Under the pieces are notes generated by a model. It did no database searches and had not been told where the DNA came from. It saw nothing but the letters and a program-made list of their open reading frames with translations. Shown here piece after piece: positions 7,823 to 16,659 of a stretch of 64,000 bases of DNA. A program made the translations under genes and the position numbers. How positions within the stretch are numbered: position 1 is the first letter of the stretch; the number at the start of each line of letters is the position of its first letter. The stretch is from Pseudomonadota bacterium (GTDB lineage Bacteria; Pseudomonadota; Gammaproteobacteria; Steroidobacterales; Steroidobacteraceae). The stretch is from assembly GCA_025351005.1 (NCBI GenBank), contig JANXWS010000056.1, positions 1 to 64,000 of the forward strand, written 5' to 3'.

Positions 7823-8494
7823 ATGACCAGCACCCGCACGCTCGTGATCGGCAACCGCAATTACAGCTCGTGGTCGCTGCGGCCCTGGGCGCTGCTCGTG
7901 CACTTGGGCCTGCCGTTCGCCGAGCGCCGGCTTGCGCTCGGCAGCGCGGAATTTGCGGCCGAGATTGGCGGCCTTTCCCCGTCGCGCCGCGTGCCGGTGC
8001 TGCTGGACGGCGCCACCACCGTGTGGGAGTCGCTCGCCATCCTTGAATACGCGAACGAACTCGCGGGTGGCCGCGGCTGGCCGGCGGCGCGCCCTGCGCG
8101 CGCCGAGTCACGTGCGGTCGCGACCGAGATGCACGGCGGCTTCGCAAGCCTGCGGCACCAGTGGCCGATGAACATCCGCGCCCGCAACCGGCGCGTGCCG
8201 CTGACCGCGGCGCTAACCGCGGACATCGAGCGCATCGACGAGCTCTGGAGCAGTTGCCGCCGGCGCTACGGTGGCGCCGGTCCGTGGCTGTTCGGCGGCT
8301 ACAGCGCCGCCGACGCGATGTACCTGCCGGTAGCGTTCCGGTTCCAGACCTACCACGGTGGTGCGCTCGCGCCCGAGTCGAGCGCTTACCTTGCGACGGC
8401 ACTCGCCGACCCGCTGCTCGCGCCGTGGGTGCAGGCGGCCGAGGCCGAGGCCGAGACGATCGCGCAGGACGAGGTCGGCGCGGCCAGCGACTGA
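7823..8494 (+). CDS. Glutathione S-transferase family protein
   Basis: 223-residue GST with an N-terminal thioredoxin-like domain beginning IGNRNYSSWSLRPWALL. The S-S-W-S stretch is the glutathione-activating Ser region seen in zeta/beta-like bacterial GSTs. It continues through SPSRRVPVLLDG and VWESLAILEYANE, the usual cis-Pro and ES glutathione-binding motifs. The helical C-terminal domain contains GPWLFGGYSAADAMYLPVA. Cytosolic conjugation or peroxidase activity is likely, substrate unknown. It is in tandem with glpQ and convergent with the MOSC gene, with a one-base gap between stops. Confidence 0.88.
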   Translation: MTSTRTLVIGNRNYSSWSLRPWALLVHLGLPFAERRLALGSAEFAAEIGGLSPSRRVPVLLDGATTVWESLAILEYANELAGGRGWPAARPARAESRAVATEMHGGFASLRHQWPMNIRARNRRVPLTAALTADIERIDELWSSCRRRYGGAGPWLFGGYSAADAMYLPVAFRFQTYHGGALAPESSAYLATALADPLLAPWVQAAEAEAETIAQDEVGAASD

Positions 8495-8495
8495 G

Positions 8496-9305
8496 TCATT
8501 CGAGCGGCAGGACCGCGGCGCCGACCTCGAGCCGCGCCCCAGCCGGGCCCTCGGCGACGGCATTGACGCCGAAGGTCACGCCGCGCAGCGCCTTGTCGTA
8601 GCGAAACGCCTTCAGCGCCGGAATTGGGTCCCGGGAATGCGCGCCGCTCAGCTGATCGACGCCCGGCACCGAGCAACGGGTGCACGGCTTCACCAGCCGC
8701 AGCAGCACGCTGCCGATCCGCAGCTCGCGCATCCGGTCCTCCTCGAACGCTGCCAGCCCGTCGAGCACCAGGTTCGGCCGGAACCGGTCCATCGGCACCG
8801 GCAGCGGGAGCCGCCGGTTCAGTTCCTCGAGCGAGGCGCGCGAGCAGACCAGGATCGGGTAACCGTCCGCGAACGACACCGGCACCTCGCGCGGGCCGAC
8901 GTAGGTGCGGTTGGCGTTCCGGCGCGTGTCTGCCGCGAGGCGGACCAGCCGTGCCGGCGTGCCGAGCGCGCGCGCCAGCCAGTCGGCGGCGGTCTCGCCG
9001 ACGTCGGTCGCGAGCATCCGGTCGTCCCAGACGCTCACCTCGCGAAGAGTCCCGCCGCTCGCGGCCACCGCCAGCGGCTCGAGCCCCGCACAGGCGAGCG
9101 TCAGCCCGTCGGCCGTGAGCTCCGGCACGATCCGGGCGAGCCCCGGGTGCGTACGCTGGCTCAGAAACGTGCCGTCCGGCCGGGTTACCATCCATTCCCG
9201 GTCACCGTCGAGGCCGCGCGGCCCGAGCGTCGCCGCCGCGAGCGCGGTCTGGCGGCAGGCCTTGACCGGGTAGATGCCAATTGCGCCGAGCCACACCGTC
9301 ACCAT
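8496..9305 (-). CDS. MOSC domain-containing protein (YcbX-like)
   Basis: 269 residues with an N-terminal beta-barrel (IGIYPVKACRQTALAAATLG, GLDGDREWMVTRPDG) and a C-terminal MOSC domain (VKPCTRCSVPGVDQ, then ALKAFRYDKALRGVTFGVNA). The conserved Cys in KPCTRC is the expected ligand for sulfur or molybdenum-cofactor chemistry. YcbX-type proteins detoxify N-hydroxylated compounds together with a reductase. This copy lacks the C-terminal ferredoxin domain of E. coli YcbX, so an external electron donor would be required. It lies just downstream of apt. Confidence 0.85.
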   Translation of the reverse strand: MVTVWLGAIGIYPVKACRQTALAAATLGPRGLDGDREWMVTRPDGTFLSQRTHPGLARIVPELTADGLTLACAGLEPLAVAASGGTLREVSVWDDRMLATDVGETAADWLARALGTPARLVRLAADTRRNANRTYVGPREVPVSFADGYPILVCSRASLEELNRRLPLPVPMDRFRPNLVLDGLAAFEEDRMRELRIGSVLLRLVKPCTRCSVPGVDQLSGAHSRDPIPALKAFRYDKALRGVTFGVNAVAEGPAGARLEVGAAVLPLE

Positions 9306-9334
9306 CCGCGCTCCCGCCGGTCAGCCCGGCCCGG

Positions 9335-9850
9335 TCAGTAGCCGATGACGCTGTGCACCCGCTGGCCGGCGAGCCGCGCGCGGCCGCCGAGCGCGCCGAG
9401 CTCGATCAGGAATGCACAGCCGACGATCTCGGCCCCGAGCCGGGCGACGAGGTCGACGCTCGCGGCGGCCGTGCCGCCGGTAGCAAGCACGTCGTCGACC
9501 AGCAGCACGCGCTGCCCGCGCGCGAGCGCGTCGCGGTGCACCTCGAGCGCCGCCGTGCCGTACTCGAGGTCGTAGCTGACCGCCTCGACCGCGGCCGGCA
9601 GCTTGCCGGGCTTGCGCAGCGGCACGAAGCCGGTGCCAAGCTGCCAGGCCGCGAGCGCGCCGAATATGAAGCCGCGCGCTTCCATGCCGGCGACCAGCTC
9701 GACGTCTGCGTCCCGGAACGGCTCCGTCATCCGGCCGATCGCGACGCGCAGCGCCACTGCGTCGCCGAGCAGCGGCGTCAGGTCGCGGAACAGCACGCCC
9801 GGCTTCGGGAAGTCGGCGACCGACCGGATGTAGCGTCCGAGCTCGATCAT
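9335..9850 (-). CDS. apt: Adenine phosphoribosyltransferase
   Basis: 171-residue enzyme that salvages adenine by transfer onto PRPP to give AMP. The PRPP-binding motif VLLVDDVLATGGTAAA occupies residues 115-130, and the typical start FPKPGVLFRDLTPLL and adenine-site segment GMEARGFIFGALAAW are present. Length fits the family. The ATG at 9850 is chosen because the family starts near this point and the longer ORF would overlap the ATP-grasp gene, whose stop codon lies 2 bases upstream. It is the last gene of a long minus-strand run. Confidence 0.93.
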   Translation of the reverse strand: MIELGRYIRSVADFPKPGVLFRDLTPLLGDAVALRVAIGRMTEPFRDADVELVAGMEARGFIFGALAAWQLGTGFVPLRKPGKLPAAVEAVSYDLEYGTAALEVHRDALARGQRVLLVDDVLATGGTAAASVDLVARLGAEIVGCAFLIELGALGGRARLAGQRVHSVIGY

Positions 9851-9852
9851 GC

Positions 9853-10887
9853 TCAGGAAGCGGTGGCGCGCCACGCCGCCTGGTAGCTGAGGCCGAGCAG
9901 CAGGATGCGCGTCAGCAGTCCGTCGTAGCTGATGCCGGCGGCACGCGCCGAGCGCGCCAGGTCTTCCTCCTCAGCAAGGTTCGGGTTGGCGTTCGCTTCG
10001 AGTACGAAGATCGCGCCGTCGTTCCGCAGCCGGAAGTCCATGCGCGCGCAGCCTGTCAGGTGCAGCGCCCGGCAGATGCGTTTCGTCATCCGCCCGAGCT
10101 GCGCGATCGTCGCGTCGGTCAGCCCCGCGGCGGCGTCGGTCGTGATGCCGTGGCGCGACTGGTAACGCCGGTCCCACTTGACCTTGCGGGTCGCGATCGG
10201 TGCCTGACCCTCGGGCAGCGAGCCGAAGTTGAGCTCCCACGCCGGCAGCGTCGTCAGGCGGTCATTGCCGAGCACGCCCACGTAGATCTCCCGACCCTCC
10301 ACGTACTCCTCGACCAGCGCGTCGCTCTCGGTCTGCTCGTGGACGAAGGCGATGCGCTCGCGCAGGCTCTGCGCGTCGGCGCAGACCGACGCCTGGGCGA
10401 TCGCAAGCGACGCATCGTCGGTTGCCGACTTCACGAACAGCGGATAACGCAGCTTCGACGGAAGCTGCAGCCGCCGGCCGCGCCGGAACACCGCGAACTG
10501 TGGCGTCGGGATGCGGTGATAGGCGAGCAGCTGCTTAGACAGGACCTTGTCGCGCGACAGCATCAGCCCGCGCGGGTTGCAGCCGGTGTACGGCTGCCGC
10601 AGCAGCTCGAGAAAAGCGACCACGTGCTGGTCGTGCTTGGCGATGCCGTCGAACTCCTCCAGCAGGTTGAAGACCAGGTGTGGACGCCACTCCTGGATCG
10701 TGGTGCGCAACTCCGTCAGGCTGTCGAGCAGGCCGATGCACCGGACGTCGTGGCCGGTGCGTTTCAGGTGCTGGACGACGTCGTACTCGGTGCGCCATTC
10801 GTCGATCTCGCGCTGCTCGTAGCCCGCGAGCGAGTCCGGCGGGATCAGGCTCTCGTGCACGGCGACGAGGATGCGCTGCCTCTTCAT
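9853..10887 (-). CDS. ATP-grasp ligase, D-Ala-D-Ala-ligase-like
   Basis: 344-residue ATP-grasp protein. An N-terminal pre-ATP-grasp domain (ILVAVHESLIPP) includes HLVFNLLEEFDGIAKHDQHV, equivalent to the substrate-proximal loop of Ddl enzymes. The ATP-grasp domain carries YPLFVKSAT, LVEEYVEGREIYVG and a metal-binding end FVLEANANPNLAEEED. It presumably forms an amide or peptide bond using ATP. It is not a normal Ddl, so the acceptor is unknown. Its ATG overlaps the metallopeptidase stop in an ATGA, implying translational coupling and perhaps a shared pathway. Confidence 0.85.
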   Translation of the reverse strand: MKRQRILVAVHESLIPPDSLAGYEQREIDEWRTEYDVVQHLKRTGHDVRCIGLLDSLTELRTTIQEWRPHLVFNLLEEFDGIAKHDQHVVAFLELLRQPYTGCNPRGLMLSRDKVLSKQLLAYHRIPTPQFAVFRRGRRLQLPSKLRYPLFVKSATDDASLAIAQASVCADAQSLRERIAFVHEQTESDALVEEYVEGREIYVGVLGNDRLTTLPAWELNFGSLPEGQAPIATRKVKWDRRYQSRHGITTDAAAGLTDATIAQLGRMTKRICRALHLTGCARMDFRLRNDGAIFVLEANANPNLAEEEDLARSARAAGISYDGLLTRILLLGLSYQAAWRATAS

Positions 10888-11924
10888 AGGGTCAGGCGGC
10901 GCCCCGCGCTGCGCTCCGCGGCCCGCACCAGCCTGGTCAGCAGCCACTCGGCGTGCCGCGCGGCGCGGCGCCGGTCGCCGGCGACGTACAGGCCGAGCTC
11001 GCCGCAGCGACGGATCGTGCCGCGCATCACCTGGTGGATCAGGTATTCACTGCAATCACGGCGCGCGGCAATGGCCGCGTGCAGCTTCGGGCGCAGCCGC
11101 CGCAGAAACGTGCCGGCACGCAGCGGCCGGCGGCCGGGCTCGGGGGAGAACACGCGATGCAGCAGCTCGTCCTCCTCGCGCCGCGTCGGCGGCGCGTAGC
11201 GCGTCAGGACCCATTGGTAGTGCTGGCGCAGCGTGCGCGTGTCCTGCGACAGCGAGTCGACGTGCGCCCGCGTCCGCACCGGCGGCGGTTGCGAGCCGAT
11301 CTCGGCCATCAGCGCCTCGACGAATTCGAGCTTCGCGAGCGCCGGCCAGTCGTGGTACTGCGACCGCCAGCGCGAGGCGGGCTTGAGCCAGACGGCGAAG
11401 GTCTCGGCGAAGTCCTCGGTCGGGTGGCTCTGTGCGTACCAGCTGCCGAGGTGCTGCACGTAACGGCGGCTGCCGGGGCGCGGCCGGTAGCTGTCCGGGT
11501 ACGGCAGCGACGCCGGTCCGAAGGTCTCGCGCCACTGCCGGCGCCGGCGCAGGCGATAGGCATTGTCGATCGCATGGCCGGCCTCGTGACGCAGGATGCG
11601 CCGGAACCAGTTGACGTTGCCGCCTTCCACCTCGCTCGTGATGTGGCGTTCGAGCTGGCGCAGGCGCGGGTGCGCCAGGAAGAACGGCATGGCGAAGCCC
11701 GGCACGCCGTCCGGCGAGAACCATTCCTCGCCGAGCCAGCAGTGCGGCCGGAACGAGATGCCGCGGCTCTCGAGCTCGGCGTAGAGCCGCTCGACGTGGC
11801 GCTGCAGCGGCGATCGGTCGAGCACGAGCCCGAGGTCGCAGAACCGCAGGTCCAGCAGCTTCTCGTCGCTGAGGCGCGTCCACCAGTGGCGGGCGCCTCG
11901 TTTTGGCCTCGCACGAGTGGGCAC
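10884..11924 (-). CDS. Putative zinc-binding metallopeptidase
   Basis: 346 residues with a zincin signature RHEAGHAIDNAY (H113, E114, H117) and downstream SHPTEDFAETFAVWL, whose glutamate is the likely third ligand. No signal peptide is seen, so the protein is probably cytoplasmic. I recognise it as the uncharacterised zinc-binding metallopeptidase family often found next to an ATP-grasp ligase. The ORF track extends it into the upstream gene's antisense region. A GTG at 11924 with GGGGGAG about 6 bases upstream is the best start. It overlaps the ATP-grasp start by 4 bases. Confidence 0.8.
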   Translation of the reverse strand: MPTRARPKRGARHWWTRLSDEKLLDLRFCDLGLVLDRSPLQRHVERLYAELESRGISFRPHCWLGEEWFSPDGVPGFAMPFFLAHPRLRQLERHITSEVEGGNVNWFRRILRHEAGHAIDNAYRLRRRRQWRETFGPASLPYPDSYRPRPGSRRYVQHLGSWYAQSHPTEDFAETFAVWLKPASRWRSQYHDWPALAKLEFVEALMAEIGSQPPPVRTRAHVDSLSQDTRTLRQHYQWVLTRYAPPTRREEDELLHRVFSPEPGRRPLRAGTFLRRLRPKLHAAIAARRDCSEYLIHQVMRGTIRRCGELGLYVAGDRRRAARHAEWLLTRLVRAAERSAGRRLTL

Positions 11925-11947
11925 GGCAGCTCCCCCTTCGAGTGACT

Positions 11948-13489
11948 TCACATCGCCGCGATGCGGCCGAGCGGCGCGGCCAGCAGCCGATCCGCGGTGT
12001 CCGCGATGCCGGCCGCATCGGCGAGCGCCGCGATCCAGTGCGGCGGCAGCGCCGCCGCGCCATAGACGGCGCCCGCCAGCTGGCCGACGAGCGCCCCGTG
12101 CACGTCGGCGTCGAGGCCCCGGTTGACCGCGGCCAGCACAGTATCGCGATAGCCGTGGCCGCCGGCCAGCGCCGCGAATAGGAGGCCGAGCGCCTCGAGC
12201 GCGCCGCCGGTGGCAACCCCCTGACCGCCCGCGGCCGCCGCCGTGCTGCGCCAGCCGCCCTCCATCAGCTCCGCCACCGCGGGCTGCAACGGTTTGGCTC
12301 TCCACAGCCCGGGCACCGGGCTGAACCCAGGCGCCACCAGCTCGGCCTTGGGGACGCCCTGCAGTGCGCCGACGACGAGCGCCGCGTAACAGCGGCCGGC
12401 GTCCTCGCCGATTTCGGACGGATGGGTCGCCCGGATGGTCTCGGCCGCCAGCTCGATCGCGCGCGCCGGGTCCTCGAGCGACCAGGCAACCGCGACGCCG
12501 GCGCGCACCAGCGGCTCGGCCTCGATCCGGGGCGTGTCCGGCGCCGCGCGCCGCGGCGGGCCTGCGGCCGGCGCCTGAGCCAGCGCGCGCGCCATCGCCG
12601 CGGTGATCCCGAGGCACTGCCCGGTGGCCGACCGGTAGCCGTCCTGCTGCCAGCGTCGCAGCCTGGCGAGGAAGTCGGCCGCGTCGAAGGCCGCGCTGTC
12701 GAGCAGCCCGTCTGCGAGCACCAGCGCAACAGCCGTGTCGTCGGTCCACCCGCCGCGCGGCAGATCGTACGGGCCACCGCCCAGCAGGTCGCCGACCGGT
12801 GTGAAGGTGCCGGGCCGGCGATGCTGGACCGGGGCCGCCAGCGCATCACCGAGCGCGAGGCCGAGCAGCAGGCCGCGATAACGGTCGCGGAGCCGGTCGG
12901 CCGCAGCGACCGCCGGCAACGCCTCGGTGTCTCCCCGCGCGCGCGCCGGCTCGCGCCAGTCGCGGACAAAGGCGGCCTGCTCGGCGGTCTCGGGCGTTCC
13001 GGGCCAGGCGTGGCGACGACCGGCGCCGATCCACAGCTGCTCGAGCGCGACTAGCGCCGCGTCGCCGTCACCGAGCCGCCGTGCCAGGTAGCAGCCGATG
13101 ACCAGGCCGGTCCGTCCGATGCCGGCCCGGCAATGCACATAGGCCACGCGCCCGCTGGCGAGCGCCGCGTCGAGCTCGTCCAGGATCGCCGCCACCGGCG
13201 CCCGTGTCGCGGGCACTTCGTGGTCGCGGAGCGGGTGGCGCGAATATTGGATCGGCCGCGCGGTCCGGACGACGCCGGGTCCGTCGAACAGCGCCGCGTA
13301 GTCGGGCAGTTCGCCTGGCGACGTCAGGTCAAGGAACCAGTCCACGCCGAGGCCGGCGAGCAGGCGCAGGCGCGCCGCGGCATAGGAGGGGTCAACGTGC
13401 CCGGGATAGGGTCCAGCCAGCAGCCGGCCGGGCTCTACCCAGTAGGTTCCCGGAGGCGCAGCCGCGGCGCCTGGCGGCCGTCCGGTCAC
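11948..13489 (-). CDS. Fusion of protein-tyrosine/dual-specificity phosphatase and ADP-ribosylglycohydrolase
   Basis: 513-residue two-domain protein. Residues about 15-180 form a cysteine phosphatase with the P-loop [10 protein letters not shown] (C120, R126) and candidate general acid D89 in PLRDHEVPA. Residues about 198-513 form an ADP-ribosylglycohydrolase, from [17 protein letters not shown] through [11 protein letters not shown] (D250, D251) to [16 protein letters not shown] (D460, D462). The usual Thr after the last metal Asp is Val here. The enzyme may remove phosphate and ADP-ribose from cellular targets, which is inferred. The GTG start at 13489 overlaps the ttcA stop by 4 bases (GTGA). 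Confidence 0.85.
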   Translation of the reverse strand: MTGRPPGAAAAPPGTYWVEPGRLLAGPYPGHVDPSYAAARLRLLAGLGVDWFLDLTSPGELPDYAALFDGPGVVRTARPIQYSRHPLRDHEVPATRAPVAAILDELDAALASGRVAYVHCRAGIGRTGLVIGCYLARRLGDGDAALVALEQLWIGAGRRHAWPGTPETAEQAAFVRDWREPARARGDTEALPAVAAADRLRDRYRGLLLGLALGDALAAPVQHRRPGTFTPVGDLLGGGPYDLPRGGWTDDTAVALVLADGLLDSAAFDAADFLARLRRWQQDGYRSATGQCLGITAAMARALAQAPAAGPPRRAAPDTPRIEAEPLVRAGVAVAWSLEDPARAIELAAETIRATHPSEIGEDAGRCYAALVVGALQGVPKAELVAPGFSPVPGLWRAKPLQPAVAELMEGGWRSTAAAAGGQGVATGGALEALGLLFAALAGGHGYRDTVLAAVNRGLDADVHGALVGQLAGAVYGAAALPPHWIAALADAAGIADTADRLLAAPLGRIAAM

Positions 13490-14382
13490 TCCTGCGTTTC
13501 CGGACCGTTGCCGGCCGGGGCCCGCGCGGCGCCGCGGCGGGCCTCGAGACCCCCGAAGTCGAACAGCGTCGCGTCCGCGAGTTGCGACGGCGACACGTCC
13601 TGCAGCGCCGAGAAGATCGACTCGATCCGCCCCGGGTGCTCCCGCTCCCACGCCGCGAGCATTCGCCCCACGACCTCGCGCTGCAGGTTCGGCTGGGAGC
13701 CGCACAGCGCGCACGGAATCAGCGGGAAGCGCCGCGCGCGGGCGTAGCGCTCGATCGCCCGTTCCGGGACGTAGCACAGCGGCCGGATCACGATGTGCCG
13801 ACCGTCGTCCGACAGCAGCTTTGGCGGCATCGCCTTCAGCTTGCCGCCGTAGAACAGGTTCAGAAACAGCGTCTCGAGTATGTCGTCGCGGTGATGCCCG
13901 AGCGCGATCTTGGTGATGCCGTGCTCGGCCGCGTAGCGGTAGAGCGCACCGCGCCGGAGTCGCGAACAGAGGCCGCACATCGTCTTGCCGTGGGCGATCA
14001 CGCGCCGCACGACCGCGTAGGTGTTCTGCTCAATGACGTGCCAGGGCACGCCGAGCGCGGTCAGGTAGTCGGGCAGCACCGCGGCCGGGAAGCCCGGCTG
14101 CTTCTGGTCGAGGTTGACGGCGAGCAGCTCGAAGCTTACCGGCGCACTGCGCTGCAGCGACAGCAGCAGATCGAGCAGCGTGTACGAGTCCTTGCCGCCC
14201 GATAGGCACACCATGACCCTATCGCCGTCGCTGATCATCGCGTAGTCGTCGATCGCCTTGCCGACCAGGCCGCGCAGCTCCGCCTGCAGGCGCTTGAACG
14301 TGCGCGACGGCCGCACGGTCGTCGCCGGCCGCGCTGGAGCGGCGCGCAGCAGGGGTGGCGGGACCGGGATCTCTGTGGCCAC
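13486..14382 (-). CDS. ttcA: tRNA 2-thiocytidine(32) synthetase TtcA
   Basis: 298-residue PP-loop ATPase that thiolates C32 of certain tRNAs. The PP-loop SGGKDS is at residues 61-66. The iron-sulfur cysteines appear as CGLC (C136, C139) and CALC (C224, C227), as in Ttc[21 protein letters not shown] and [15 protein letters not shown] are also characteristic. Starts upstream of residue 1 run into the M32 gene in another frame. The GTG at 14382 begins 5 bases after that gene's stop. The last 20 residues are a non-conserved Ala/Arg-rich tail that overlaps the next gene. Confidence 0.93.
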   Translation of the reverse strand: MATEIPVPPPLLRAAPARPATTVRPSRTFKRLQAELRGLVGKAIDDYAMISDGDRVMVCLSGGKDSYTLLDLLLSLQRSAPVSFELLAVNLDQKQPGFPAAVLPDYLTALGVPWHVIEQNTYAVVRRVIAHGKTMCGLCSRLRRGALYRYAAEHGITKIALGHHRDDILETLFLNLFYGGKLKAMPPKLLSDDGRHIVIRPLCYVPERAIERYARARRFPLIPCALCGSQPNLQREVVGRMLAAWEREHPGRIESIFSALQDVSPSQLADATLFDFGGLEARRGAARAPAGNGPETQE

Positions 14383-14387
14383 GGGCC

Positions 14388-15887
14388 TCAGCGCGGTTCG
14401 AGGTATTTCGCTTCGAGGTAGCGCAGCGCGGGCGCCGCCGACAGCGGCCGGCCGGTCGCATTCTGGATGAGCTCCTGCACGGTCATCTTGGCGCCGACGC
14501 CGTGAACGTGCTCGCGCAGCCAGCCGTACAGACCGGTGAAGTCGCCGCGCGCGATTTCCGCATCGAGATCCTCGTGATCGGAACGGAGCTTCTCCCACAG
14601 CTGCATCGCGATCATGGAACCGAGCGCGAATGCCGGGAAATAGCCGAACTGGCCGAGCGCCCAGTGTCCGTCCTGCAGGCAGCCCTCGACGTCGCTCGGC
14701 GGCCGGATGCCGAGCCGCGACTGGGCGGCGTCGTTCCACGCCGCCGGCAACTCGTCGACCTTGAGCTCGCCGGACAGCAGCTGCTTCTCCAGCTCGTAGC
14801 GCAGCATGATGTGGGCCGGGTATGTGAGCTCGTCCGCATCCGCCCGGATCAGGCTGCGCTGGACGCGCGTCAGGTGCCGATAGAGGTTCGGGACGTCCCA
14901 CTCTGGGCCGCTGACGCCGAGGTGCTTCTCGAGGCTCGGCTTCAGGTACGTCAGGAACGGCCGGCTGCGCGCGACGATCATTTCGAGCAGCAGCGACTGG
15001 CTCTCCTCGAGCGCCATGCCGCGGTTGCGCCCGACCGGCTGGTCGCGCCAGGCGGCGGGCAGCCCCAGGTCGTACATCGCATGTCCGGTCTCGTGCAGCA
15101 CGCCGAGCAGTCCGTGCAGCGCGTCGTTCGGGTCGAGCCGCGTCGTGATGCGGATGTCGCCGGTAGTGCCTCCCGTGAACGAGTGCTCGCTCTCGTCGAG
15201 CCGGCCGCGATCGAACGGGAAGCCGATCGCCTTCATGACCTCGACACAGACGGCGCGCTGGCGCGCCGCCGGGAACTTGCCGCCAACCGGCAGCGACGGC
15301 TGGGCCGCCTGCAGCTCGATGGCCTCGCGCACGAGCCCCGGCAGCCGGCGCCCGAGTGCCTTGAACAGCCCATCGATGTCCGCCGTCGCGATTCCCGGAC
15401 TGAACTCGTCGACCAGCGCGTCGTAGGGCGCGAGCCCGAGGTGCTGGCCGAGCAGTCCGGCCCGGTCCCGGATCAGGCTGACGACCTCGGCCAGGTGCGG
15501 CGCGAAGTCGGCAAAGCGGTTGGTGCGGCGCGCTTCGAGCCAGTGGACCTCGGCCCGCGCGGTCGCCTTCGCGAGCCGCGCGACGAGTGCATTCGGCGTC
15601 GCGATTGCATGGTCACGCTGGCGGCGGATCTCGCGCAGGTTGGCGAGCTTCCAGTCCTCGAGGCCCTGGGAATTGGCCTGCGCACGCTCGATCAGCCGCG
15701 AGACCTTCGGCGCGGTGAGGATCGCGTGCGCCTCCGTCTCGAGTGCGGCGAGCTGCTCGCCGCGCACGTCGGCGCTGCCGCGCGGCATCACAACCGCCGC
15801 GTCCCAGCGGAGCATGGCCAGCGCCCCCCGCAAGGCGTGCAGGCGCCGAAACTCCTCCTCGAGCTGCTGGTAGGGCGAAGCGGCCAT
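14388..15887 (-). CDS. M32 family metallocarboxypeptidase
   Basis: 499-residue carboxypeptidase of the Taq/Pfu (M32) family, a cytoplasmic zinc or cobalt enzyme that trims C-terminal residues from peptides. The metal site HETGH is at residues 265-269. The downstream glutamate lies in [11 protein letters not shown] (about 294-295), which includes the family ESQS motif. Length is typical. It is the first gene of the minus-strand run ending in apt. An AT-rich stretch upstream (about 16025-16065) is the probable promoter region. Confidence 0.92.
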   Translation of the reverse strand: MAASPYQQLEEEFRRLHALRGALAMLRWDAAVVMPRGSADVRGEQLAALETEAHAILTAPKVSRLIERAQANSQGLEDWKLANLREIRRQRDHAIATPNALVARLAKATARAEVHWLEARRTNRFADFAPHLAEVVSLIRDRAGLLGQHLGLAPYDALVDEFSPGIATADIDGLFKALGRRLPGLVREAIELQAAQPSLPVGGKFPAARQRAVCVEVMKAIGFPFDRGRLDESEHSFTGGTTGDIRITTRLDPNDALHGLLGVLHETGHAMYDLGLPAAWRDQPVGRNRGMALEESQSLLLEMIVARSRPFLTYLKPSLEKHLGVSGPEWDVPNLYRHLTRVQRSLIRADADELTYPAHIMLRYELEKQLLSGELKVDELPAAWNDAAQSRLGIRPPSDVEGCLQDGHWALGQFGYFPAFALGSMIAMQLWEKLRSDHEDLDAEIARGDFTGLYGWLREHVHGVGAKMTVQELIQNATGRPLSAAPALRYLEAKYLEPR

Positions 15888-16100
15888 GGTTCCTTCGGGA
15901 CCGACGTGCTGCGACGGTGCTGGTGATCGGCGTCCTCGGCCGGACCGGGCCGTGGGCGCGTCGCAGGGGGTGGTCGGTGGGCGTTCATTCTACCAGCGCA
16001 GCCCGTCTGCGCCCCGTCCGGAACCATCTAATTAGTTGTTTTTATTGACTAAAGATAGTGATGGCGGTCATTGACAGCGGCTGCCGGCAGCACCTCGCCC
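15888..16100. other. Intergenic region with AT-rich segment
   Basis: 213 bases between two minus-strand genes. Most is GC-rich, but 16025-16065 is strikingly AT-rich (aattagttgtttttattgac). This is the likely promoter zone for the M32/ttcA operon and possibly the transcript end of the PHA operon. I could not define a -35/-10 pair with good spacing. Confidence 0.35.
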
Positions 16101-16565
16101 TTAGAAAAAGAGCCGCGCCAGCACCTCGGCGACGCAGGCCGGCTTGCGCTCGCCCTCGATTTCGATCGTGAACTCCTCGGTCATCTGCAGAGCGCCCGCT
16201 ACCTCCTCCACCGCGATCAGGCGGGTGCGGCCGCGGACCCTGGCGCCCGCACGCACGGGCTGGATGAAGCGCAGCCGGTTGATGCCGTAGTTCACGAGCG
16301 CGCGCACGCCCGCGACCGGCACGCCGCCGTCGCCGAAGCCGCGCAGCGCCGGGTATAGCGCGAGCGTCAGGTAGCCGTGCGCGATCGTCGAGCGCCACGG
16401 CGAATCCCGCGCGGCGCGCTCCGGGTCGGTGTGGATCCACTGCCGGTCGCCGGTCACCGCCGCGAACTCGTCGATGCGTTTCTGGCTGACCTCGGTCCAG
16501 TCGCTCAGGTGGATCTGCTGGCCGAGCTGTTTCTCCAGTTCCGCGCGGGTCTCTTGCAGCGACAT
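16101..16565 (-). CDS. MaoC family hydratase (PhaJ-like (R)-enoyl-CoA hydratase)
   Basis: 154-residue hot-dog-fold hydratase. The hydratase-2 motif is present as FAAVTGDRQWIHTDPERAA with the catalytic Asp and His. Family enzymes hydrate enoyl-CoA to (R)-3-hydroxyacyl-CoA, the monomer for PHA synthases. Because the gene lies directly downstream of phaC, a PhaJ role feeding PHA synthesis is a reasonable inference. The ATG at 16565 is chosen because the N-terminus MSLQETRAELEKQLG fits the family, while the longer ORF adds unrelated residues. It is the last gene of the phaE-phaC-maoC unit. Confidence 0.82.
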   Translation of the reverse strand: MSLQETRAELEKQLGQQIHLSDWTEVSQKRIDEFAAVTGDRQWIHTDPERAARDSPWRSTIAHGYLTLALYPALRGFGDGGVPVAGVRALVNYGINRLRFIQPVRAGARVRGRTRLIAVEEVAGALQMTEEFTIEIEGERKPACVAEVLARLFF

Positions 16566-16659
16566 TCCGGACAACCAGTCGACCCAGGATAGCCGGAACG
16601 ATGCCTCAACCCGCCGCCGCAGGCCGGTGCCGACGCCGGCGGGCAGGCGCAACGCGCGG

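Noticed and set aside
9853-10887. D-alanine-D-alanine ligase (ddl)
   Set aside because: The ATP-grasp fold is similar, but the N-terminal substrate region and the neighbours are not those of Ddl, so only a general ligase call is justified.
10884-12749. 621-residue version of the metallopeptidase ORF
   Set aside because: The first 275 residues are antisense-like shadow of the phosphatase/ADP-ribosylglycohydrolase gene. A GTG with a strong ribosome site at 11924 begins the conserved part.
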